Shown here piece by piece: positions 1-7,544 of a stretch of 7,633 nucleotides of DNA. Position 1 is the stretch's first letter. Each line of letters starts with the position of its first letter. This stretch comes from Gammaproteobacteria bacterium (GTDB taxonomy: Bacteria; Pseudomonadota; Gammaproteobacteria; UBA5335; SLRW01): the NCBI GenBank assembly GCA_007130745.1, contig SLRW01000064.1, positions 1-7,633 of the forward strand, in the 5' to 3' direction. Under the pieces are notes generated by a model, which saw only the letters and a program-made list of their open reading frames with translations, searched no databases and was not told the origin of the DNA. The position numbers and the translations under genes were made by a program.

Positions 1-418
1 CCGGTACAGATTCAGGCCACAGAAAAGGCGACGAAGCAATCACACCGGCTGGCTCAGGGCCTTCACCGTGCAGGGCGTAGTCCAGCACCATCAGGCCGCC
101 CATGCTGTGGCCATAGAAAAACAGTGGCAGGGAAGGGTCGGCCAACTCAGCGGCCATATACCCGACATCACGGCGAAAATCCGCCCAACGGTTGATAGCA
201 CCCCGGCGACCCCCGGAACGGCCATGTCCACGGTGATCGAAGGCAAGCACAGCAATGCCGGCAGCCACAAAATCAGCGGCCAGCGCCTGATAGCGGCCAC
301 TATGCTCGCCAAAGCCGTGCAGAATCAGGAGTTGGGCACGCGCAGGGGAATCAGGCCGCCAGCTTTGCCAGTACAGCTCGCAGCCATCAGGAGCAGGCCG
401 GGTGCCCTCGCGATGCAT
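1..418 (-). CDS. alpha/beta hydrolase, monoacylglycerol lipase/lysophospholipase-like (3' part outside window)
   Basis: Serine hydrolase of the alpha/beta fold, closest by motif to the monoacylglycerol lipase/lysophospholipase (Hydrolase_4) group, which cleave acyl esters of glycerol or small esters. The 139 visible residues show HGFGEHSGRY at about 34-43 (oxyanion-hole strand), FDHRGHGRSGG at 60-70, and the nucleophile elbow GHSMGG at 103-108 with Ser105. The family is usually near 280 residues, so about half is present; the catalytic Asp and His would lie beyond the edge. No signal peptide is visible, so a cytoplasmic enzyme is inferred. The start is uncertain. ATG at 418 gives a family-like N-terminus, but no good Shine-Dalgarno precedes it; in-frame GTG (421 and 442) and TTG (448) are alternatives. 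The gene starts 30 bp after the accA stop and probably shares its transcript. The substrate cannot be told from sequence. Confidence 0.88.
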   Translation of the reverse strand, partial: MHREGTRPAPDGCELYWQSWRPDSPARAQLLILHGFGEHSGRYQALAADFVAAGIAVLAFDHRGHGRSGGRRGAINRWADFRRDVGYMAAELADPSLPLFFYGHSMGGLMVLDYALHGEGPEPAGVIASSPFLWPESVP

Positions 419-448
419 CACGCCGCCAGCGTCATCCGTCACGGCCAA

Positions 449-1411
449 TCAGGCACTTTCGCGGAAGTTGCCGTGGGCCAGGATGCGTTCGTAGCGGGCA
501 TCCAGCAGACCGCGGACATCCAGCGCATCGAGTTCCTGCAGACTGTTCTCCAGATAATCGCCCAGGGTCTGATACATGGCCTGGGGATCACGGTGGGCGC
601 CCCCCAGCGGTTCTTGCACTACCTGGTCGATCAGTCCCAGCTCCTTCAGGCGCTCGGAGGTAATACCCATGGCCGCAGCAGCGTCCTGGGCTCTGGCCGG
701 ATCCTTCCACAGGATGGAAGCACAGCCTTCGGGCGAGATCACCGAATAGATGCTGTACTGCAGCATCGCCACGCGATCGCCGACACCAATAGCCAGCGCC
801 CCGCCGGAGCCGCCCTCACCAATCACGGTACACAATATGGGCGTACGCAACCGGGACATTTCCAGCAGATTACGGGCGATGGCCTCGCTCTGGCCCCGTT
901 CCTCGGCATCGATGCCGGGGAAGGCACCGGGCGTATCGATGAGCGTGACCACGGGCAGGCCGAAGCGCTCGGCCATTTCCATCAGGCGCAGGGCCTTGCG
1001 GTAACCATCCGGGCGTGGCATGCCGAAATTGCGGTGCAGTTTCTCGCGGGTATCCCGGCCCTTTTGCTGGCCGATCACCATCACCGGCCGGCCGCGCAGA
1101 CGCGCCAGCCCCGCCACAATAGCCGCGTCATCTCCATACACCCGGTCGCCGTGCAGCTCCTGGAAGTCCGTAAACACATGCTCGATGTAATCGAGACTGT
1201 GGGGCCGGCGCGGATGCCGCGCCAACTGGGCCACCTGCCAGGCGTTGAGCGAGGAGAAAATCGACTCGGTCAGGCTGCGGCTCTTGGCCTCCAGCCGCGA
1301 GACTTCCTCGCTGATGTTGATTTCGCTGTCATCGCCAACGTAGCGCAGCTCCTCGATCTTGGCTTCAAGCTCGGCAATAGGTTGCTCAAATTCAAGGAAA
1401 TTCGGATTCAT
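449..1411 (-). CDS. accA: acetyl-CoA carboxylase carboxyltransferase subunit alpha
   Basis: Alpha subunit of the carboxyltransferase half of acetyl-CoA carboxylase. With AccD it transfers the carboxyl group from biotin on AccB to acetyl-CoA, giving malonyl-CoA for fatty acid synthesis in the cytoplasm. From ATG 1411 the protein has 320 residues (E. coli 319). It begins with the family N-terminus NFLEFEQPIAELEAKI and carries RNFGMPRPDGYRKALRLM (about 128-145), LIDTPGAFPG (157-166), the glycine-rich GEGGSGGALAIG (198-209) and ISPEGCASILWK (225-236). The reading frame stays open upstream to ATG 1438 and TTG 1447, adding 9 or 12 residues; I chose 1411 because it matches the family start, although none of the three has a convincing Shine-Dalgarno. 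It follows truB by 91 bp, an unusual place: in many gammaproteobacteria accA sits by dnaE and tilS. The partner accD is not in the window. Product identity is certain; only the start is open. Confidence 0.97.
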   Translation of the reverse strand: MNPNFLEFEQPIAELEAKIEELRYVGDDSEINISEEVSRLEAKSRSLTESIFSSLNAWQVAQLARHPRRPHSLDYIEHVFTDFQELHGDRVYGDDAAIVAGLARLRGRPVMVIGQQKGRDTREKLHRNFGMPRPDGYRKALRLMEMAERFGLPVVTLIDTPGAFPGIDAEERGQSEAIARNLLEMSRLRTPILCTVIGEGGSGGALAIGVGDRVAMLQYSIYSVISPEGCASILWKDPARAQDAAAAMGITSERLKELGLIDQVVQEPLGGAHRDPQAMYQTLGDYLENSLQELDALDVRGLLDARYERILAHGNFRESA

Positions 1412-1446
1412 TTTCAGCCCATCTTCAGGGTTGTCCATCAGGCCCA

Positions 1447-1475
1447 AACTTACATTGGCCCTGTCTCCAACACAA
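1447..1475 (-). promoter_or_regulatory. weak candidate promoter upstream of accA
   Basis: On the minus strand TTGTGT (1475-1470) and TAAGTT (1452-1447) are separated by 17 bases, the preferred sigma-70 spacing. Each matches its consensus in only three positions of six, so this is suggestive only. If used, transcription would begin near 1440, leaving about 29 bases before ATG 1411. That would favour 1411 over the upstream start codons. Transcription of accA from the truB side is equally possible. Confidence 0.18.
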
Positions 1476-1493
1476 GCCGGTTAAAGAGACGCC

Positions 1494-1510
1494 AGCGTTT
1501 CGTTAACGCT
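1494..1510 (-). other. small hairpin spanning the truB stop codon
   Basis: The arms AGCGTT and AACGCT form a perfect 6-bp stem around a 5-base loop, and the truB TAA lies inside the structure. Downstream on the minus strand comes GGCGTCTCTTTAACC, which has only a short T run. It is therefore at best a weak terminator; it could be a partial terminator or an RNA 3'-end stabiliser between the operon and accA, or chance. Confidence 0.3.
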
Positions 1511-2438
1511 CCCCGGCAGCAGACATCAACCGCCGTGGCGCCACCCGCCCGTCGTCCAGAACTTCACCCATGCCCATGAAACGGCCCGCGTTTTCATACA
1601 ATCGTACCCAGCCCTGGGCGGGTGAGCGCGGTATGAGTACGGGGTTGCCCTTGCGCAAGTAATAGGCGCTGTCGCCGGTGACTTCAACCTCCGGCCACTC
1701 GCGCAGAGCGCTGTCCAGCGGCAGACACAGGCGATCCAGCCCAGCCTCGCCTTCGGCTTCGGCAATGGCTTCAAGCTCATCCAGCGTCCACATGCTCGCG
1801 TCTTCCATATAGGGCCCTACCCCCAGCCGGCGCAGCGCCGCCACATGGGCACAACTGCCGGCCGCCACGGCAATATCCTCGATCAGGGTGCGCACGTAAG
1901 TCCCCTTGGAGCAACGCACATCCAGGGTCACTCTGTCGCTATCACGGTCGATCAGCACCAGACTGTGAATCGTGACACGACGCGGTGGCCGCTCTACTTC
2001 TCGGCCTTCACGGGCCAGTTTGTAAAGGCGCTCGCCCTTGTGCTTCAGGGCCGAATACATGGGCGGGATCTGCTCAATCTCACCCTGGAATGGTTCCAGC
2101 ATGGCCACGACCTGTTCCACCACGGCTGCATCGGCGGGGCCGGTCACGGTCACTTCGCCTTCGGCATCACCGGTGGCCGTCTGCTCGCCCAGCTTCATGG
2201 TGACACGATAGTACTTGGCCGCATCCAGCAAAAAAGCCGATACCTTGGTGGCCTGACCGAAACAAATGGGCAACATGCCGGTCGCCAGCGGGTCGAGATT
2301 ACCCGTATGACCGGCCTTGCGGGCACGATAAAGGCGTTTGACCTGTTGCAGGACGGCATTGGACGACAGCCCGGCGGGCTTGTCGAGCAGCAGGATGCCA
2401 TTGACCGGACGGCCTTTGCCGCCTCCACGACGCCCCAT
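1503..2438 (-). CDS. truB: tRNA pseudouridine(55) synthase
   Basis: Converts U55 in the T loop of elongator and initiator tRNAs to pseudouridine and also acts as a tRNA chaperone. The protein is 311 residues (E. coli 314). The N-terminal catalytic domain opens with GILLLDKPAGLSSN (14-27). The signature HTGNLDPLATGMLPI (44-58) holds the catalytic aspartate Asp49. KYYRV (75-79) carries the conserved tyrosine, and CSKGTYVRTLIEDI (176-189) the conserved arginine. A C-terminal PUA-like domain covers about 240-311. A TTG at 2441 directly precedes ATG 2438; I chose the ATG because GAGG at 2449-2446 is 7 bases from it but only 4 from the TTG. It lies 36 bp after rbfA in the same transcript. In E. coli and many relatives rpsO and pnp follow truB; here accA does. 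All catalytic motifs are intact. Confidence 0.97.
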   Translation of the reverse strand: MGRRGGGKGRPVNGILLLDKPAGLSSNAVLQQVKRLYRARKAGHTGNLDPLATGMLPICFGQATKVSAFLLDAAKYYRVTMKLGEQTATGDAEGEVTVTGPADAAVVEQVVAMLEPFQGEIEQIPPMYSALKHKGERLYKLAREGREVERPPRRVTIHSLVLIDRDSDRVTLDVRCSKGTYVRTLIEDIAVAAGSCAHVAALRRLGVGPYMEDASMWTLDELEAIAEAEGEAGLDRLCLPLDSALREWPEVEVTGDSAYYLRKGNPVLIPRSPAQGWVRLYENAGRFMGMGEVLDDGRVAPRRLMSAAGER

Positions 2439-2443
2439 CAAAA

Positions 2444-2449
2444 CACCTC
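2444..2449 (-). promoter_or_regulatory. ribosome binding site deciding the truB start
   Basis: GAGGTG on the minus strand. Its GAGG core is 7 bases before ATG 2438 and only 4 before the overlapping in-frame TTG 2441, so the ATG is the better start. Confidence 0.65.
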
Positions 2450-2474
2450 ATTCTTGAATGGCCGCATGGATGCT

Positions 2475-2852
2475 TCAGTCTTCATCATCGCCCTGCTTGC
2501 GGTCGGAAGCGCGTGCCTGGGCAATCAGTCGGTCCATATGCTGGGCATCGTCCAGGCTCTGGTCATAATGAAAACGCAATTGCGGCACGGTACGGATACG
2601 CATCCGGCGGCCCAGCTGCCGGCGCAGAAAGCCGGCCGCGCCAGACAGTATGGCGAGGCGCTGTTCACATTCGCTGGTATCGGCAAGAAAGGCAACATGG
2701 ACATCGGCCCAGCCCAGGTCACGCGAGACGTCCGCGCGGGTCACGGTAACCGGCCCCAGACGCGGGTCCTTGACGTAATCCCGAATCAGTTCGGCAAGCT
2801 CGCGCTGCAACTGCTCGGCTACCCGGCGATGTCGCGGGTAATCCCTGGGCAT
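2475..2852 (-). CDS. rbfA: 30S ribosome-binding factor A
   Basis: Small KH-like protein that binds the pre-30S subunit, assists processing of the 5' end of 16S rRNA and supports growth in the cold. It has 125 residues (E. coli 133). Visible family features are the N-terminal helix region RVAEQLQRELAELIRD (10-25), the DPRLGPVTVTRADVSRDLG stretch (29-47) and the C-terminal core PQLRFHYDQSLDDAQHMDRL (90-109). A short acidic tail, GDDED, ends the protein. The start ATG 2852 follows GGAG at good spacing. It is 39 bp after infB and 36 bp before truB, the standard order, so it is very likely co-transcribed with both. Nothing is missing or unusual. Confidence 0.95.
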   Translation of the reverse strand: MPRDYPRHRRVAEQLQRELAELIRDYVKDPRLGPVTVTRADVSRDLGWADVHVAFLADTSECEQRLAILSGAAGFLRRQLGRRMRIRTVPQLRFHYDQSLDDAQHMDRLIAQARASDRKQGDDED

Positions 2853-2891
2853 GGCCTACTCCATATCGATCGGGGACCGGGGTCGGTCTGA

Positions 2892-5441
2892 TCAGGCGTC
2901 GGGGCGTTCCTCGATGCGCTCGAAGACCTCAATCTGGTCGCCCGGTTGCACATCGTTGTAGTTTTTGACGCCGATACCACACTCGGTGCCCGCCTTGACC
3001 TCATTCACATCATCCTTGAAGCGCCGCAGTGATTCGAGTTCACCCTCAAATACCACCACATTGTCGCGCAGTACGCGGATAGGATTGGCGCGTTTGACCG
3101 CGCCTTCCACCACCAGGCAGCCGGCCACGGCGCCCAGGCGGGAGGACCGGAATACATCGCGCACCTCGGCGATACCGATGATGTTTTCGCGCACCACCGG
3201 TTTCATCATGCCGCTGACCGCGCCACGCACCTGGTCAATCGCCTCGTAGATCACGCTGTAATAGCGCAGGTCTACATCATGCTCCTGCACCAACTTGCGG
3301 GCGGCAGCATCGGCACGCACGTTAAAGCCCAGAATAATGGCCTCGGAAGCCAGCGCCAGGTTAACGTCGGACTCGGTGATACCCCCCACGCCGGCAGAGA
3401 CAATTTTGACCTCGATTTCCTCGTTGGACAGACCGGACAGCGCTTCCTGCAGCGCCTCGGCACTGCCCTGCACGTCAGCCTTGACCACCAGGTTCAGGCT
3501 TTGCTGTTCACCCTCACCCATGCGGTTGAAGACGTTCTCCAGGTTGGCCGCCTGCTGGCGCGAGAGCTTCACGTCACGCTGGCGCTCCTGACGATGCAGC
3601 GCCACTTCACGGGCCTTGCGCTCATCCGCCATGACCATCACATCGTCACCGGCATCAGGCGTGCCCGACAGGCCCAGCAACTGTACCGGCGTAGAAGGCC
3701 CGGCGGTTTCAACCTGATTGCCGGCCTCATCGAACATGGCCCGCACACGGCCATATTCCTGTCCACACAGCACGATATCGCCACGCTTGAGCTGACCCTT
3801 CTGGATCAGCACCGTGGCCACCGGGCCGCGGCCCTTGTCGAGAGTAGATTCAACCACCGTGCCCTGACCCGGGCCGGTTACCGGCGCCTTGAGTTCCAGC
3901 ACTTCGGCCTGCAGCAACACACCTTCGAGCAGCTCCTCGACGCCGTCACCCTTGAGCGCGGAGATGGGGAAGATCATGGTGTCACCACCCCAGTCCTCGG
4001 GCACCAGCTCCTGCTTGACCAGATCGTTGCGCACCCGTTCGGGGTCGGCCTCGGGCTTGTCCATCTTGTTGATGGCCACAATCAGTGGCACTTCGGCCGC
4101 CCGGGCATGCTGGATGGCCTCAATCGCCTGGGGCATCAGTTGATCATCAGCGGCCACCACCAGTATCACAATATCGGTGACCTTCGCGCCACGTGCACGC
4201 ATGGACGTAAAAGCCGCATGGCCCGGCGTATCGAGGAAGGTCATCACACCGCTGGCGGTTTCCACCCGGTAGGCACCAATATGCTGGGTGATACCGCCGG
4301 CCTCGCGGGCGGCCACCTTGGTGCTGCGGATATGATCCAGCAAGGTGGTCTTGCCGTGGTCAACGTGCCCCATCACGGTCACCACCGGCGAGCGCGGTTC
4401 GGGGTCGCCCCAATTGCCGTCAAAGCCCTCTTCGAGCAACTGCTCCTCGGTGGCCTCATGGCTGAGCATTTTGGCGTTATGGCCCATTTCCTCCACCACC
4501 AGCGCCGCCGTTTCCTGGTCGATCACCTGGTTGATGGTAGCCATCGCACCCATGTTCATCATGGTCTTGAGGACTTCAGTGGCCTTGACTGCCATCTTCT
4601 GCGCCAGCTCACTGACGGCGATGGTCTCAGGAATGGTGATATCCCGGACTACCGGCGCGGTGGGTCGCTCGAAGGCATGCGGGTTGTCGTTTTGCTGACG
4701 ACGACTGATACGCCCGGCCTTGCCGCCCTTCTTGCGGCGCTTGCCGCTACCCTCGGCCATGTGCAGTTCCTGCCGGCCATATTTGGTATGGCGGTCATCC
4801 TCAGTCGCCGCGCGGCCCTTGCCCTTGCGCTTGCGCGTATCTTCGGCCGCCGGTGCCGGGGTAGCGCCCTGCTTTTCAGCTTCCTGGCGCTTGAGCTCCT
4901 GCTCGGCCGCTTCGCGTTCGGCTTGCTCACGCGCCGCCTTTTCGGCTTCCTCGCGAGCCGCATCTGCCTCGGCCGCTTGCTGTTCGCGGTCGCGGGCCTC
5001 GGTTTCCTCGGCGACCTTTTTCTCCTCGGCCTCACGCGCCGCTTTTTCTTGCTCCTCGGCCTCACGCACCTTGCGCGCTTCTTCCTCAGCCTTGCGGGCT
5101 TCTTCCTCGTCTTGCTGGCGCTGCTCTTCCTCGATCACGCTGCGCTTGACGTAGGTCCGCTTCTTGCGCACCTCCACGCTCACCGTCTTGCTGGTGCTGC
5201 CACGGCCGCCGGAAAGTTTGAGTTCACTGGTGGACTTGCGCTTGAGGGTAATCTGGCGAGGCTCCCGGCCTTCGCCACCACGCTGGCCGCGCAAGTGCGT
5301 CAGCAGCTGTGTCTTTTCCTTTTCGCTGATTTTCTGGTCCGGATCCTTGACTTCCAGACCGGCCTCACCGAACTGTTCGAGCAACCGCTCTACCGGAATG
5401 CCCACTGCCTCGGCGAACTGTTTTACTGTTACTTCTGCCAT
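2892..5441 (-). CDS. infB: translation initiation factor IF-2
   Basis: GTPase that brings formylmethionyl-tRNA to the 30S P site and promotes 50S joining. The protein is 849 residues (E. coli 890). In order: a first IF2 N-terminal domain (1-52); a basic segment with VSVEVRKKRTYVKRS (87-101); a highly charged Glu/Ala/Arg/Lys linker (about 103-195), probably a long helix or coiled coil; a Lys/Arg-rich patch (200-250); a second IF2 N-like domain (266-320); then the G domain with P-loop GHVDHGKT (358-365), switch II DTPGH (404-408), NKMD (458-461) and SALKGDG (494-500). Domains II, III and the C-terminal tRNA-binding domain IV (about 520-849) follow. The start ATG 5441 has an upstream GGGGGA. It is 66 bp after nusA and 39 bp before rbfA. 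An internal ATG at residue 228 has its own AGGA and might start a shorter form. All GTPase motifs are intact. Confidence 0.98.
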   Translation of the reverse strand: MAEVTVKQFAEAVGIPVERLLEQFGEAGLEVKDPDQKISEKEKTQLLTHLRGQRGGEGREPRQITLKRKSTSELKLSGGRGSTSKTVSVEVRKKRTYVKRSVIEEEQRQQDEEEARKAEEEARKVREAEEQEKAAREAEEKKVAEETEARDREQQAAEADAAREEAEKAAREQAEREAAEQELKRQEAEKQGATPAPAAEDTRKRKGKGRAATEDDRHTKYGRQELHMAEGSGKRRKKGGKAGRISRRQQNDNPHAFERPTAPVVRDITIPETIAVSELAQKMAVKATEVLKTMMNMGAMATINQVIDQETAALVVEEMGHNAKMLSHEATEEQLLEEGFDGNWGDPEPRSPVVTVMGHVDHGKTTLLDHIRSTKVAAREAGGITQHIGAYRVETASGVMTFLDTPGHAAFTSMRARGAKVTDIVILVVAADDQLMPQAIEAIQHARAAEVPLIVAINKMDKPEADPERVRNDLVKQELVPEDWGGDTMIFPISALKGDGVEELLEGVLLQAEVLELKAPVTGPGQGTVVESTLDKGRGPVATVLIQKGQLKRGDIVLCGQEYGRVRAMFDEAGNQVETAGPSTPVQLLGLSGTPDAGDDVMVMADERKAREVALHRQERQRDVKLSRQQAANLENVFNRMGEGEQQSLNLVVKADVQGSAEALQEALSGLSNEEIEVKIVSAGVGGITESDVNLALASEAIILGFNVRADAAARKLVQEHDVDLRYYSVIYEAIDQVRGAVSGMMKPVVRENIIGIAEVRDVFRSSRLGAVAGCLVVEGAVKRANPIRVLRDNVVVFEGELESLRRFKDDVNEVKAGTECGIGVKNYNDVQPGDQIEVFERIEERPDA

Positions 5442-5507
5442 ATTCGTTGTCCCCCGGGACCTGTTCGCACGTCGGCGACTTCAACCCGGCAAATGTGATG
5501 CCGCCTT

Positions 5508-7010
5508 TCATTCCTGGTCTTGCTCGGCAAACCAGGGTGCCCGTGCGGTCATGATCAGCTGCGCGGCGCGTTCCTCCTCGAAACCCTCGATTTCGAGCAG
5601 GTCATCCACCGCCTGTTCAGCCAGATCTTCCATGGTGACGATGCCATGGCTCGCGAGCAGTCGCGCAGTGTCTTCGTCCATTCCATCCATGCCCAGGAGG
5701 TCTTCGGCCGGCGCGGCGCCTTCACCGGACTCGCCGGCAATCGCCTGTGCCAGCAAGGCATCACGGGCGCGGTCACGCAGTTCCTGAACAATATCCTCAT
5801 CGAATTCCTCAATTTCGAGCAACTCACTCAACGGCACGTAGGCGATTTCCTCCAGACTGGAGAAACCTTCCTGCACCAGTACGCCAGCGAGCTCTTCATC
5901 CACATCCAGCGCGCCCATAAATACCTCGCACAGGGCACGGGATTCGGCCTCGCTCTTTTCCTCGGCCTGGGTCTCGTTCATGACATTGAGTTCCCAGCCG
6001 CACAATTCGCTGGCCAGACGCACGTTCTGCCCGCCCCGCCCGATGGCCTGGGACAGCTTGTCCTCTTCCACCGCAATATCCATGCTGTGGGAATCTTCAT
6101 CCACCACAATGGATACCACCTCGGCGGGCGACATGGCATTGATTACAAACTGTACCGGGTTTTCATCCCACAGGATGATATCGATACGCTCGCCGGCCAG
6201 CTCATTGGACACCGTCTGCACGCGCGATCCACGCATGCCCACACAGGCACCCACCGGATCGATGCGCGGATCGTTGCTGCGCACGGCAATCTTGGCGCGC
6301 AGCCCCGGATCACGGGCGGCGCCGAGAATATCAATCAGGCCCTGGCCCACCTCGGGCACCTCGAGCTTGAACAGTTCGATCAGAAACTGTGGTGCGGTCC
6401 GGCTGACGAACAGCTGCGGCCCGCGCACCTCAGGGCGCACCTCTTCCAGATACCCTCGCAGGCGATCACCGGTACGCACCGGCTCGCGGGGAATCAGGCG
6501 TTCACGCGGGATAAAGCCTTCCGCATTGCCGCCAAGATCCAGGTAGACGCCGCTGCGCTCGACCCGTTTGATTACCCCCATAACCAGTTCGCCGACGCGA
6601 TCCTGGTAAGCCTCGACTACCTGGGCGCGCTCGGCGTCACGCACCTTCTGCACGATCACCTGCTTGGCCGTCTGCGCGGCGATGCGACCAAAGGCCACAG
6701 CCTCGATGGGCTCTTCTATAAAATCGCCCACTTCCAGTTTCGGATCCTGCTTTTTCGCCTCGCTGAGAAGAATCTGGCGCTCCTCTGACTCGAAGTTTTC
6801 CTCGTCGTCATCGGCCAGCACCTCCCAGCGTCGGAAGGCGTGGTATTCGCCCGTCTCGCGATCGATTTCCACGCGCGCGTCAATATCCTCGGCATGGCGC
6901 TTGCGCGTCGCCGAGGCAAGCGCTGCCTCAAGCGCGTCGAAGATCACATCTTCCTCAACGCCTTTTTCGTTCGAAACCGCTTCGACTACAAGCAGAATTT
7001 CCTTGCTCAT
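5508..7010 (-). CDS. nusA: transcription termination/antitermination protein NusA
   Basis: RNA polymerase-binding factor that stimulates pausing and intrinsic termination and takes part in antitermination and rRNA transcription. The protein is 500 residues (E. coli 495). An N-terminal polymerase-binding domain (1-130) is followed by an S1 domain (about 136-200, with GVYLDLGGNAEGFIPRERL). KH1 (GACVGMRGSR at 254-263) and KH2 (AIGRGGQNVRLASE at 322-335) follow. Two C-terminal acidic helical repeats lie at about 360-415 and 437-490; the second ends LIMTARAPWF. These repeats are typical of proteobacterial NusA and bind the alpha subunit C-terminal domain. Its ATG overlaps the rimP TGA in an ATGA with a GGAGG just upstream inside rimP, pointing to coupled translation. 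In E. coli NusA represses its own operon; whether that holds here cannot be seen. Confidence 0.98.
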   Translation of the reverse strand: MSKEILLVVEAVSNEKGVEEDVIFDALEAALASATRKRHAEDIDARVEIDRETGEYHAFRRWEVLADDDEENFESEERQILLSEAKKQDPKLEVGDFIEEPIEAVAFGRIAAQTAKQVIVQKVRDAERAQVVEAYQDRVGELVMGVIKRVERSGVYLDLGGNAEGFIPRERLIPREPVRTGDRLRGYLEEVRPEVRGPQLFVSRTAPQFLIELFKLEVPEVGQGLIDILGAARDPGLRAKIAVRSNDPRIDPVGACVGMRGSRVQTVSNELAGERIDIILWDENPVQFVINAMSPAEVVSIVVDEDSHSMDIAVEEDKLSQAIGRGGQNVRLASELCGWELNVMNETQAEEKSEAESRALCEVFMGALDVDEELAGVLVQEGFSSLEEIAYVPLSELLEIEEFDEDIVQELRDRARDALLAQAIAGESGEGAAPAEDLLGMDGMDEDTARLLASHGIVTMEDLAEQAVDDLLEIEGFEEERAAQLIMTARAPWFAEQDQE

Positions 7011-7483
7011 CGACCCTGCCTCCGGCGCCCGGAACCCTGTCCTTCAGGGACCAGGCGAGCACTTTCAATATCATCCAGCGCCAGCGAGTGGCGCTCGCCA
7101 TCCACAGCCAGACTAACCTGACCGTCCGTATATCCCAGCAGCTCCCCGGTATAGTTGCGTCTTCCGTCAACTGCCGCGACAAGCTTTACCCGAACCCGAT
7201 GCCCGGCAAACCGCTCGAAGTCTCCGGCTTTGGCCAGCGGGCGATCAAGCCCCGGCGAAGACACTTCGAGCTGGTAACTCCCCGGCACCGGATCTTCCAC
7301 ATCAAGCAAGGCGCTGACCTGGCGACTGACCGCTTCGCAGTCAGCCAGCGCGATACCGCCGGGGGCGTCAATATACACCCGCAGCACCGTATCACGTCCA
7401 CCGCCGGCGAGCTCCACATGCACAAGCTCATAGCCCATGCCTGTAAGCACGGGCTCCAGCATTGCCACGAGACGTTCACGCAT
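7007..7483 (-). CDS. rimP: ribosome maturation factor RimP
   Basis: Assembly factor for the 30S subunit that helps early binding of proteins to 16S rRNA. The protein is 158 residues (E. coli about 150). Family features are GYELVHVEL (17-25), LRVYIDAPGGIALADCEAVS (34-53), LLDVEDP (59-65) and the hallmark EVSSPGLDRPL (73-83); a C-terminal SH3-like domain covers about 92-146. It ends in a basic tail, GSGRRRQGR. The frame is open further upstream to ATG 7513 and 7522. I chose ATG 7483 because AGGAGG lies 9 bases upstream, the homology begins there, and the 7522 start would lie inside the terminator. It is the first protein gene of the operon and its stop overlaps the nusA start by 4 bases. Confidence 0.95.
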   Translation of the reverse strand: MRERLVAMLEPVLTGMGYELVHVELAGGGRDTVLRVYIDAPGGIALADCEAVSRQVSALLDVEDPVPGSYQLEVSSPGLDRPLAKAGDFERFAGHRVRVKLVAAVDGRRNYTGELLGYTDGQVSLAVDGERHSLALDDIESARLVPEGQGSGRRRQGR

Positions 7484-7492
7484 CCCGGGTCG

Positions 7493-7498
7493 CCTCCT
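7493..7498 (-). promoter_or_regulatory. strong ribosome binding site deciding the rimP start
   Basis: AGGAGG on the minus strand, 9 bases before ATG 7483. This near-perfect Shine-Dalgarno selects 7483 over the in-frame upstream ATG codons at 7513 and 7522. Confidence 0.8.
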
Positions 7499-7520
7499 GC
7501 CATGCCGGCTCATTACCAAC

Positions 7521-7544
7521 AAAAAAGCCCCTGACCGGGGCTTT
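7521..7544 (-). terminator. intrinsic terminator/attenuator between tRNA-fMet and rimP
   Basis: In the minus-strand RNA, AAAGCCCC (7544-7537) pairs with GGGGCUUU (7531-7524) around the 5-base loop GGUCA, and the U tract runs to 7521. This is a classic GC-rich stem with six U residues. It sits 15 bases after the tRNA CCA end and would release a tRNA-only transcript. Since no separate promoter is obvious before rimP, partial readthrough probably feeds the nusA operon. That last point is inference, in line with the E. coli arrangement. Confidence 0.85.

Noticed and set aside
91..312. A 73-codon minus-strand frame with a hydrophobic start, like a small membrane protein
   Set aside because: It overlaps the alpha/beta hydrolase on the same strand in another frame, and the hydrolase frame carries the conserved GHSMGG and HGFGEHS motifs.
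68..1579. A 503-codon open frame on the plus strand opposite accA and the hydrolase
   Set aside because: It is the mirror of accA and the hydrolase, which read in the same frame, so one antisense frame spans both. No recognisable protein features are seen.
1845..2891. A 348-codon plus-strand frame opposite truB and rbfA
   Set aside because: It is antisense to two well-recognised genes and has no family motif.
4850..5135. Repetitive-looking Glu/Ala/Arg/Lys coding stretch that might be a tandem repeat
   Set aside because: It encodes the charged IF2 linker, known to be low-complexity and variable in length. I saw no exact tandem unit in the DNA.
5454..5489. Inverted repeat CCGGG/CCCGG in the nusA-infB spacer
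   Set aside because: The arms are only 5 bp with a 26-base loop and there is no T run; it is likely chance in GC-rich DNA.
3279..5498. A 739-codon open frame on the plus strand opposite infB
   Set aside because: It is antisense to an unmistakable IF2 with all GTPase motifs. GC-rich codon use leaves the complementary frame free of stops. Its translation is rich in His, Leu, Arg and Gly with no recognisable domain.
5520..6788. A 422-codon plus-strand frame opposite nusA
   Set aside because: It is antisense to a complete NusA. Its sequence shows no domain and its openness follows from codon use.
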